DNA of 64,000 nucleotides, from contig NC_053403.1 of NCBI RefSeq assembly GCF_016859285.1, positions 19,160,948 through 19,224,947 of the forward strand, read 5' to 3'. Within the stretch, counting starts at the first letter, position 1. The number at the start of each line of letters is the position of its first letter. A program made the position numbers and the translations under genes. Shown one piece after another: positions 10,717-22,700 of the stretch. This DNA comes from Xiphias gladius (taxonomy: Eukaryota > Chordata > Actinopteri > Istiophoriformes > Xiphiidae). Below the pieces are notes generated by a model. It had not been told where the DNA came from and made no database searches. It was given only the letters and a program-made list of their open reading frames with translations.

Positions 10717-13700
10717 GTAAGTAGGCGTAAAAACGCATCTGTTAAAGTGATTCTGCTGTATATTTCATGCATTTTGAATGTAAAGTGTTTTTAACCCAGA
10801 TGAAAAATCATTATATTATCACGAATATTCATTCACGGTTTTCCCACAGGGACTTTAAGGCTGTCTGTGATGTTAAGCAGTTATTCCACTTTAAGGTATT
10901 ATTGTTGACTATTATAAGACTGCAAACAAGCTATGCTAAGTTCTAAGCGTGACTTTTATTCTTCATTTGATTTGCAATGTATCCAAACTTAAAATGTCTT
11001 AAAAGAATACTTAAGTTACTACAGTTCTTTTCATGAAGATTAACTTACAAGTAGTTTAGTATTTGGGAGAATATGATTGCAATAACTGGAATAAATAACT
11101 CATTCAAGTATGTTATTAAAAAGATTCATTGAACCACTAACCTTTATAACCTGAAATTCCATAGCCTACAGTAAATCACTGATATAACTGAACAGTTGAA
11201 AAACATAGCATACATATCCTGAATATATTTGATTTTCTTAAAATTTGTTGTTCTTGGCCTTAAAATGGTCACAGCATTATCATGATTATTGTTTAATCAG
11301 CTATAATTAACCCTTACAAATTTAGACTACAACAGTATCCCCAGCACTTAAAACACCTACTACCAACATGGTTTGTCCCCTGAATCATTTTGCTACTATG
11401 AATTTACTGTATGAGAGGGAAGAGAGGAAGAGACAGAGACAGAGAGAAAGATAAAAAGAAGCAAGCCAAATGAGATGTCCATTTCACTGGGTTTGTGGTG
11501 CAGAGTATTGAATCATTTCAGTGTCCTGTTTACAAAGTGTCAATACTGCAGACATGTACCGTCAACAGGAGACAAAACCAGGGATGCTCTTCATCTCAAA
11601 ATGTAGCGCTCACCACATCTTACTAAACCTGCATTTAGTAAGGAAAATATTGAAAAACAACAATCCTACCTTCTCATATAAATTAGTTCAATGTCTACTT
11701 TGACACTATAAATCCAATAAAAGGAATCAAAAACTTTGTCAATACCATTGGAGTGGAGCAGAGGCTATTTTGTGTTTTACTGCGTTAGCAGTGGGAAATT
11801 AAAACAACTTCTGATTCCTGTGAAAAAACTGACCCAACCAACAGCTGATCTGTATTTTATCTATTGTCTTGTTGAATCTGTCAAGCCTCCTGGGAGCCAA
11901 CATGATGTAATATGTCAGGGTCACCGCGGAAAAATTCAACAGGTTTTTTTTACACTTCCTAAATTGCTTAAGTAAAGGGTGAAAATTATGCAATAGAGAG
12001 CAACCAGTTTGCCATCGCCTTGAGTGATGGAAACACATGCCCTTCAGAGGGACTCCATGGCAGATGTAGAAACATAGAGCTGGAGGAGTGAGGATGGGTA
12101 TTTCCATTTAAATCAGCATTCTTGAACATTAAATCAGATAGTACTGTTATATTGTACATACCGTACTTTTGATGATGATGATGTGGAGGTAACCAAGTTG
12201 GAACATTTCCTAATATTTTGAACACTATTTTAAATATATACAATGAATAAAAGTTTTGTAGTTTTATCACAAATAGGTTACGTTATATATTTTTAAAGGA
12301 GAGTTGGGGCTTGGCTCTCACAGGCCCAGTCATATTGTTGAACATCACTGGATACTGCACTCTCAACTTGTCTGACATGTAGGTTTATGGCCATATACCT
12401 GCAAAACCAATGACATTCCCACCGGTCTCAGCAGGGCTTTGTGTGAACAGGGTAAACATTATACTTGCAACATATCAACACATTAGCTTTGTCATTGTGA
12501 GTATGTTTTAACACTACTCTTACACAAAATTCCTCAAAAGCACTGATGTAGGGCTCGCTAACTCAAGCTTGGGAGGAGGTTCTGTGCTGTGTTATGATAA
12601 TCCTCATTCCTCTCTTACAGTTTATTGGAACATCCCTCCATCCTTCAATCCCAAACACCACTTTGCATTGGCTTCGACAGCACCTATCACATGAAATTAT
12701 CTCCCGATCACTGCTCCAATTCACATGTCCACGTGCCCTGATGTCCCCTACAATTTCTTCACATTCCAGGCCAAAGTTTACCCAGAGCCCTCCAGGAAGA
12801 TAGAAAGACATGAAAGCATGCCACCAAACTCTGCCCTGTCACCACCCAGATAAAAATATCTGCCAAATAAGCCCAAAATAGACTTTGTGTTGAGGGGGAT
12901 GTTCTAACAGATGAGGCGTAAGGAAGTTTGATTTTGTTGTACACACACTGAAGATTGAATGACCCTGCTGCCCTGGTCAGGCTAGTGAGGACCAGTTCCA
13001 CTGATTCTGGCCAAGCCTGGCTGTCAGGTCATTTGTCTAATTGGCCTTCTGTTTTATGGCCAACATAGCTTTTTAAGGAGCTATGTTTGGTCTGTTAGTT
13101 TGTCTGTCAGCAAACAATCCTAAAATCCTCATTACAAGTTCCATGAATTGGACTGACGAGAAATTACATTACATTTTTATAGTTACCAAGACTCAGTATT
13201 TTAGACACTTAACTGAGCTTCAAAGATAGCTAGATACTTGACTTCATTTTGGCAGGGTCTAAATTCAACTCAAAATTTGCATGATAGGAGCTTTCATTGA
13301 GTCAAATAGAATGTGAAAAGTTCAACATTATGGGATACAATATCTACTCTCCAAGTTACAAGATAAGCTAGCATCTGCTGTGCTTAGCTTAGCACAAAGA
13401 CTGGAAGCAGGGCGACACAGTCCAGACCATAACTCCATTTAAGACGGTGAATTGTTTTTACACTTTTTGTTTTTGTACAGATCAAGCAATGAGATATTCT
13501 GTGTTCATTAGTGAACTTTAGAGGTGCTGGTAGGCAAAAGATATGAGAGTGGTATCAGTCTTTTCTTCTGAACCTCTGCGAGAAACAGAATAAGCATACT
13601 TCCCAAACCTATTCCTTTTAAAGCTTTCTTTTTTCAACAATGATTGAAGTTTGTGGTCTCGAATTGTTTTCAGAACCCCTCTTTATCGATACATAAATTT

Positions 13701-16700
13701 TGCCCCATTAAGGGCAATTCTGTTATTAACAAGAGTTTGGTTAAAAATTCTTTTTTGGAGTAAAATGTATAAACATTCTACACACAAAACAAAATTTGAA
13801 TGCAAAGCAGACATCTGTGCGTGTCTGTGTGTGAGTGTGCATATGTGGATACTTAGAGTTTGGAGTCCTTTTTGTGTGTGTACTTGTGTGAAGGCTACTC
13901 CATGTGCCACTGGGAGTCAGAGAGATGGAATGGAAAGCACAGACATCCTTAAAAGCCTGCGTAGCGTGACTCCCAGCTGCGTCTGGATGATGCTTTCAAA
14001 TACAATATTTACTTTTTACAGCACATTTCTCAAACACCCAGAGAGTTCCATTTGAGAATAATTAAGAGGAAAAAAGACTTCAAGGGAAAGGGGGAGCGGG
14101 GCAGCAGTTCCAGTCTTTCAAAAGCCTCACAATTTTTGGATTGGAGTTTACATGTGATAACTTGTGATATTCGTTGTTCCTTGACCTCTCATCTAATAAA
14201 ACTGAGTGAAGACTGAAATTCTAATGCTGTTTCCTGAACGGTAACAGATGAGCACTGGGATTAATTGTATAATAAGAAGTGGGACATTGAACATGATGAG
14301 CTGATGCCGAGATTACTTGAAATGCTGACCGTTTCCGAGCTATTAATTTGTACCGATGGAATATATAATGGAAATTGTTACTTTTACTTAAAATTCTACA
14401 ATAATTACCTCCTGTTTTTATGAGAAAACAAACAGGAATGTAATTTTTCATAAAACTTTAAATAATTTAAAAAAATCATTGAGAACCACCGTCCTAACTA
14501 CTTTTCTTTTTTTCTGTTAACTTATAGTGTTCGTTCAAGTATTCTGAGTCAGAAGAAATTAAGGATTTTTATAGCCACAGCATCTCTACATGAGAGGAGA
14601 TTACACTGAATGACACTGGAGAAAGTGAGGGTTGAATATATAACTGACCCTCTCTACCAGTCACCACAGGCCATTACACATAAAAATGAGACAGAGCCCA
14701 TAGTAAACACAGCTATGCTGTCAATCCAGTGTTGACACTTTTATAAATTATGTGGCTTCTCCCCGATTCAAACTCAATTCCCAACCTGTTGGTTTTCTCG
14801 GTTTCTATCCAAAAGGACAAATTGAGGGAGTAACTTTCTATTTAAGCCTGTAAGATGGGCTCATTGGTCATCTGTTGGCGCTCCTGAGGGAACACGCATG
14901 CTATTTATTTGGGTTTGAGTGGGGCGGCGAAAAAGCATAGTTCTGACGGAGGTGTATGGTGTCAGGGTCTGCTCTCTGTCCCTCTGTTTGTTTGAGTTTG
15001 TCAAAGTGTATGCAGGGTGCTGTGCCCCAGTGTCTACTTTGTGACCCCCCCCCCCCAAGTGAGCGTGATTCAGCCTACTAGGCCAGATCTGCACCTCTGA
15101 ATTACTCTATTGTTCCTCTGATGAAGCAAAGTTGCATGAAGATGGTGGCTTTGGCTGAGTCACTTTTTATACCTTTTCCAAATGGAAAGCATACACTGGT
15201 GCTACTTGAGACAGGATGTGGTGGAACAAACTCTTAATGTGCAACCTACTGAAGATTGGGCCTGGAATACAACATGACATCATCACATGTGGATACCATC
15301 TTAATCTCTCTAATCTATTAATATGTTGTGATTCCCAAATCTACCACAACAAAATCTGCAGCAAGATCAAAGGACAGAAACAGCACATTTTCACTAGTGA
15401 GGTACAGGTTATAGTGTCCACAATGTACTGTTAAAGAAAAAGTTTGACAATCTTGGAGATACTCTTATTTGCATCCAGCCTGGACTGTCCAAAGGTAACA
15501 CAACAATCCACCTAATAGCACGTCTGTATCTCACAAATTAATACGTTATATCTTGTTTGGTAAATCCGTACAGAAACTCCTGTGTAAAAACGACAATTTG
15601 CTCTTGCCAGGCAGCCAGCAGAGACTCCAGGAATTTACTCCTCCCCGCCAAGAAATAGTTTGGCACATTAGCCTTGTAAAAATCCAACATATCATTTTTA
15701 AACTCCAGTTTTTGAATGGATTAAACAAAAGAAATACAACATGTAAATTTGTGAGCTTTAGAGGTACTGGTTGGTGGAATTTTGTATGCCTCCGCGCTGG
15801 CGAGAGCCGTGGCCGGAAGCATTATGTTTTATCCGTTCGTCCCATTTTTGTGAATGTGATATCTCAGGAATGCCTTAAGGGAATTTCTTCAAATTTTAGG
15901 CAAACGTTCACTTGGACTCAAGGATGAACTGATTAGACTTTGGTGATCAAACGTCAAAGGTCAAGGTCACAGTGACCTCACATCCGTCCCATTCCTGTGA
16001 ACGCGATACATCAGGAACGCCTGTAGGGAATTTCATTACATCTGGCAGAAGAATCCACTTGGACTCAAGAATCAACTGATTAGAATTTGGTTGTCAAAGG
16101 TCAAGGTCACTCTGACCTCACAAAACATGTTTTTTGGCCATAACTCAAGAATTCATACGCCAATTATGATAAAATACACTTACTACCTTTTATTAAATTT
16201 CTTCAAAGTCTATATTATATGAGTCATGACAGACATGGATGTAAACTGCAACTTAACTGGTTGGTGGAGACATACAATTGCGAGGGGATAATCTAGTTTT
16301 ATCCTAAAACAGAGCCAGACTAGCTGTTTCCCCATACTTCAAGCCTTTTTGCAATGCTAAGGTAATGGTAATGGCTGTAGCTTCATATTTATTAAGACAT
16401 GAAAATAGTATTGATCTTCTCATCCAACTCTCTTTGGAGATAAAATTTGGAACATTTCCTCATCCTTTTATCCAAAACCTTGCAGCAAGCTAAAAGGTTT
16501 GAATTGTGTGTGCAATATAGAAATTTAAATCTGAATCTAAATATTTTTCTGTCTCAAAACTTAATCCTTGATTTCACAGTGAAACTGTAACATTGGGTAC
16601 TAATTTATCCAGAGCAATGTGGTGGTGTGTATCGCATACTTAGGTCTTAACCTTACTTTCTGAAACATTGTCCTAAACAGACCCAGACATTGTTTGATTT

Positions 16701-19700
16701 GGCTGCCAGATCAGGTCCATTCAGTTCCAAGTCTTTGTTTTTTCCCATGTTCCTGTCTGTTTTACCATTTACTTCAAAGAAAGTGTTCCTAGAATAGTGG
16801 GGTCTGTTTTACCATTTACTTCAAAGAAACCTCTAATCCCATACTGCAATTCATCAGTTTGGGGACTTTATCTGTGATTCGCCTCCTCTTTTCTCTTACC
16901 TGCACACTTTGTCTCTCTTCCCCTTTAGACCTAGGTTTGCTTGAAATTATTGAAAAAACTAAAGACAAATATTGTATATGTGAAATTTATTTATTAATAA
17001 TTGAATCACTTTCATTACAAAAAAATCTTAAGCATTTCTGCAATGCTATATTGAAGCTCATTATACTCAGAAAATCCCCAGGTGAAAGATTTTAACCATC
17101 TCCAGTAAAGAAACAGTTTAACATTTTGGGAAATATGTTTTTTTCCTTGTTGCTGAGAGTTAGATGAGAATATTGATACCATTCTCACATCTGTGCATTT
17201 AAAATTAAGCTATATCCAGGAGATTGTTAGCTTAGCATAAGAAAACAGAGGAAAAAGTTAACCTGACTCAGTCCAAAGGTAACAAAATCCATTACAGTGC
17301 CTCTGATTCACAAAAAACACATAATATCTCATTTGCTTAGTTTGTACAAAAAACAATAACAACAATTCAACCAGGCTAACTAGATTTTATCTCATCTAAC
17401 TAACAGCAACAAGTTAATAAGCGTTTTTGCCAAAATGTAAAACTGCTCCTTCAAAAATGTCAAGAACACCTTGCTAATGATGAAGTCTAGTCCAACAAAC
17501 AGAGGAAATCAAGAGTAAAATGTGTTTGTGACAACTAAAATGTCCATACTTATTTTTTAACCAGATGGCTTTTCGAGACCCGTCTGTCGTCCGTGCCAGC
17601 AGATGTCTTTGCCAACATGGTCAACATCTCAAGGATGTGAGTGGCGATTTAGCTAGTAGAGGTATTGTGTTCAAGGCTTGTACAAAAATCCTTCAAAGTT
17701 TCTCTCATCCAGCTGTAATCTTTCGACTCCTTTCCCTAAAAAGTGGGAATCTATCCCTGTTCCAAACTGCCCACCACTTTCCTTTTTGTCTCACACCCAG
17801 GCAGCTGATATTCTCTCTGTTTAGTATCTCCACTTGCTCCTAATCACAGCGGGAAGCACGAATGCGTTCCTTCATTAGTAATGCTGGTCCTTCAACCGCA
17901 GTAGGGCTTGGACATTGGCTAGGTATTCCAGCAGAGCTTTTTGGGTGTGTGGTGATTGTAGACTCCCTATAGAGGTGGAGTCTTTGTATAGAGCTAAAAT
18001 ATACACTCGGGCCCTGATCCTGGGCTGCTGAGTCAAGCATCTGTGTCCAAGTCATGCATGAAGGGAGGTGGATGAGATGATTTGTGTAAGCCTCCAACAG
18101 CAGCAAGTGCTCACAGCCAGTTATTCCAATGACTCTTTGTTCACTATCCAGATAAAATGAGGGACTACATGATAGAAAATCAATAAAATTTCAGCTGATA
18201 CTTGAATACAAGTTCTTTTTAGTTTGTAAATATTGTGGTGTGTTTTATAATTATTGCCCATTAATAACTATAAGAAAATATTTTTTTCTTGTAAGTAAGT
18301 AATTTTTAAGGTTGATTTAGTGCTAGGTTCATGGTTTATTTTAAGAGCATACTTGTTACCAAGTAATAACAAATGGGAACAGAGTGACTGATGGCTAGGT
18401 AATGTATATGTGAGGTGCATACCTTTAAAATTGCCCATGACTTCGGGGGCTTGGGAGACAAGGTGGGTTGATAAATTCAGGAAAAAGTTGCAGGCTTTCG
18501 GATCATTTTTAGAACCACACACTTAAAGTAATTTATGAAAACAGGTCTTATATTTCTTTTTAACGCTTGTACAGTACCTTCATTCTTAAAAATCAGACAG
18601 ATGGTCAAGAAAACTAATTATTTTGATATAACAAAGATTTGTACATTAGATTTGCTTTAAGATTTGTTTATCTCTTTTAGATATATATCAGTGGATGTGA
18701 AGCTGCAGAGGCTGGAGAGGCACTCATTCTACAGCCTGAAGAAAATCACCCACATGTGAGTAACTAAAGGAAAAGGGCACGCTCTTTATTGATATTTATT
18801 GATTAAGCTGTTCCATTTGCTCCCTGGAGAGAAAAATGCTTGATTTTGAACCTTGCCGGCAGCAAATGGAAGTGTGGAAGAAACACATTAGAAGCTTATT
18901 TCTCTCCTGCACATTACTTACTGCTCTTCACCAGAGTGGTACAGATCAGTTTTGCCAATTCACAAGGTTGAAAAAATAACCCTGTTGTGGGATTATTAAA
19001 AACAGATTAGATAAGAAACTATTCAATTCAATGAAGTAACTCATTATCTGGATGTATTTGGTTCACTACTACAGAGCCCGATCTAATTAGCATGTTAGAG
19101 CAGAGAGGCTAAACAGTGGCCAGTATTTGGCTTCTCTCTCTTTGTCTTCCTAATGCTCCAGCCCTTGTCTCAATTATGGGATAGAGATTTATGGCTGAGT
19201 CTCCGGATGGACCACACACCTTCCAGCAGAACACATCCTAGCACTTCATATAATACTGCAAGACTTCTTGCCTATGTGAATGAGTTTTTCCAAGTTACAG
19301 CTTCTTGTAACACAGCAGTTTGTGTGTACGAAATTTGTTTCAACTCTTCAATTACTGTATAAAATGTGGCCATCTATAGCTGTTTGAGACAGTAACTATG
19401 ATTAACAGCTACACACATTCATTTGATGCATATGTGCATATCGTTTGGCTGTCTTTTTTTTAAAATCTTAATTATCCTTCCTTTTAGTCTTTCCTTATTG
19501 GCTTCCTAATTCCAGATATCAAAATACAGACAGAGACAATGATTCAAACTGCTAGCTGAGGGTTGTATCTATGTTATGGGGTGTATTTTGGATCTCTGGG
19601 GCCTATTTGCCACTGATTGGTGTGGTGTAGTGCCATACATCAGATAATGGCATCTCTCTCAGGTTTCCCTCAGGGTCAGACACAAATTAATGCTCTGCTT

Positions 19701-22700
19701 CCTGCTGGATGCTTGGGGCCGACAGCAGCTGTGGATCGAGGAGTGCAGTCAGAGCTGAAAATTCAGAGGGAATTGGGGGAAGTTTGTATCTTGCTACCAT
19801 CAAACCAATTTTAAAAATTGTAAGGTTTATACAGAAGTAAAAATGCACAAATTTTAATATACTGTAGCGTACAAAATCTCAGTTTTGGTGGTCCATTGGC
19901 AAATGATATATTGCAATAATGATTCAACCTTTACACACACAGTTCATGAAAACTTCTGCATTCCAGGTAGTTTATGGAGGAAAACACTCGGCACAAAGGA
20001 AAGTGTTTTATATTTGTGTTTTATCTTTACAGCAGCACAACAGCTGTGTGTTTAAATCATGTACAGGAAATAAATTTGGTATAAGCTGCACTAATAAATA
20101 TTTTTATATTAACTAATGGTCATATAACTATGTGAAATTTGAAAAGTGGTGTGACAAACCCACCTGGCAATATCACCTGACTCTGCAATTTCCCGTAGCT
20201 CTATGGAGTGTTTTAGCATCTTTTAGTTCATTGTTTTGGTTTTTAACTTAACTGTTTTTAACTCTATTGTTATGGTTCAGTCTTTTCATCAACCCAATTT
20301 CCTACTACTGAAAACAGCCCTGATAAAGATACTGTATGCCACCTGTCCAGCACCAAACAGATAAACAAAGTTAACAACTGGTTGGTGGATATAGTGGAAA
20401 ATTTAACAGCTAAAAGTTGTTTCTCTCTGGAGTTTTTGGAGACCGAACCAGAGCTAAAAGAAGAGTACCTTACGTTGCGTTTTGAAAGCATTCATACCCC
20501 TTCAATTTTATCACATTTTGTTATGTTGCAAAATTTTCCATTTTTCCCTCATCAATCTACAAACAATACCCCATAATGACAAAATGAAAACAGAATTTTG
20601 GAAATGTATTAAAAAGGAAAAACTGAAATATCACACTGACATAAGTAGTCAGACCCTTTGCTGTGACACTTGAGATTTAGCTCAGGTACCCCCCATTTCT
20701 CTTGATCATCTTTGAGATGTTTCTACACCTTGATTGGAGTCCACCTGTGGTGAAAACTGAACATGATTTGTAAAGGCACACACCTTTCTATATAAGGTCT
20801 CACAGCTGACAAAGCATATCAGAGCAAAAACCAAGACGAGGTTGAAGGAACTGCTGGCAGAGCTTAGACATAGGATTGTGCACAGCTCTGGAGAAGGTTA
20901 CAAAAAAATTCTGCTGCATTTAAGGTTAACAAGAACACAGTGGCCTCCGTAATTCTTAAATGGAAGAAGTTTGAAACAACCAGGACTCTTCGTAGAGCTG
21001 GCCACCCGGCCATACTGAGCAAACTTTGCTCAGTTTGGCCGGGTGGAGAGAGAAGAAGGGCCTTGGGGAAAGAGGTGACCAATAACCCGATGGTCACTCT
21101 GGCTGAGCTCCAGAGATCCTGTGTGGAGATGGGAGGAACTTCCAGGACAGCCAATTCTAAGTGTCATGTCTGGTTTCCTAAGGAAAGGCTTCCATCTGGC
21201 CACTCTGCCATAAAGCCCAGATCAGTGGAGTTCTGCAGTGATGGTTGCCCTTCTGGAAGTTTCTCCCATCTCCACACAGCATCTCTGGAGTTCAGCCAGA
21301 GTGATCATTAGGTTCATGGTCATGTAAAATGTGAAAAAATTTAAGGGGTCTGGATACTTTCCGAATTCACTGTACATTTGTCTAGTAGCCAAAAGCACAA
21401 TCCCTTTGCATACGAACAGCTTCTTCTACATTGGATGGATTCAAGAGTGCAAACCTTTTTATATTGTATAGTTAATATCACCAGCCAAAGTCACCTTGGC
21501 GTAACAAAGAAAAGAGGACCACACACAGAAACAAATGTTATCACCAGAAAATCCAAGTAAAAGGAAATCAAATTCCCAATGACACTGTTTGATTTACCTT
21601 TTAGTTTAAGCCCTAGTTTTTACACAGCAGCACTTGGAAGAGGAACCACTCCCACTCAGGGACTTGACCTGACCACGTCTGTCTGCTGGGTTCAGTGGGG
21701 TTCTCCGGGTATGTGAAGAAGGGCCAGAACACACGTTCGAGAGCACCATATGGCTTCAGACAGCAGAGAGAGTTCTTCAGTCACAGGGTGGACCAGAGTA
21801 AACACACAAATTAAACACTAATTGGACTCCACTTCTGGCCCTGGTTGTCTACACTGAGTTTCCCTTTTCTTGCACACTGGCATGCACCTTGCTATGTTCT
21901 GTCAGCAAGTTTTAAGACTGCACAGTGTGTGTTTCTGAATGTGATTGCAAATAATTTTGTAGTGGCCACAACATTTCCGTCCTTTACTTATGCTCTAAAT
22001 TAGTATGTATTTAAGTTTTAAAAAATTTCAGTACATCTCTTTCTTGTCTGTTTGTTCTTCCAGAGAGATACGTAACGCAAAGAGTTTGACCTACGTTGAC
22101 CCAGAAGCCTTTAAGAATCTCCCAAACCTCAAATACCTGTGAGTATTTTTCATTGCATGCTCTTTTTTACCTCAGACCCTTTTTGGCATTGAATTCCACA
22201 TATTGACAACATTATGGCACCCTCAAAAGATGAGGGGTGTAGATTTAAAATGCTCTGGCACTAATTTAGACATTGTGATCTATTCATAGAATTGTGTGTG
22301 TTAGTATGGGCAAGACTTAATCATGCTTCATTTGAATTTAATGCAGTGGTAAAGGCTGAGTTTAGAAAAGTCACTGCACACTCTAAACATCGATGAATCA
22401 AACATATTTGGCCTAAGAATGAGAGATGTCGATCTCATGTGAATTCTTGACACTGGTAGACAATTCTAAGCTGTTGTTTCCTTCCAGAAGGCCAAAGTTC
22501 ATTAGTTTAGTGTGATGTCACCATCACTTAAGCTCTTTTTAAGAAGCCCTAGCGTATAAAAAGCCAGAATCTGACAGTGACTCTTAAAGTTTCATATCAA
22601 ATGAATTGGGCTAGCTAATTCTTAAATGATGTGGTCTACTCTCAAAAGTAATGTTTAGAGGTGTGAAGCCCACATCAGATCTCACTAAATTTTCTTACTA

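Larger units (their letters stand above)
15775..16285 (+). repeat. 147-bp period repeat with oestrogen-response-element palindromes
   Basis: Two diverged units start at about 15838 and 15985 (CGTCCCATT), each running through CACTTGGACTCAA, (A/G)ACTGATTAGA and CAAAGGTCAAGGTCAC. Each unit ends in a palindrome of the form AGGTCAnnnTGACCT: 15964-15978 (spacer CAG) and 16104-16118 (spacer CTC). I recognise this as a dispersed fish repeat from memory but have no name for it. Confidence 0.8.
15432..16340. mobile_element. Palindromic MITE-like element, copy B, interrupted by another repeat
   Basis: Shares TGTCCAAAGGTAACACAACA and TGAGCTTTAGAGGTACTGG with the other copies. From about 15770 to 16290 it is split by a repeat carrying two 147-bp units, after which CAGAGCCAGACTAGCTGTTT of the MITE resumes. 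Confidence 0.65.
10717..17564. other. tshr intron 1, rich in repeats
   Basis: 6.8 kb. Holds two MITE-like palindromic elements (13315-13622; 15432-16340, interrupted), the 147-bp ERE-bearing repeat, a 28-bp direct repeat at 16755-16829 and, at 17108-17455, a third MITE copy. No additional exon is needed by phase. Confidence 0.7.
18756..22063. other. tshr intron 3
   Basis: 3.3 kb holding an unnamed repeat (about 20280-20470) and a folded-back Tc1 relic (20474-21373). The rest shows nothing recognisable. Confidence 0.6.
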
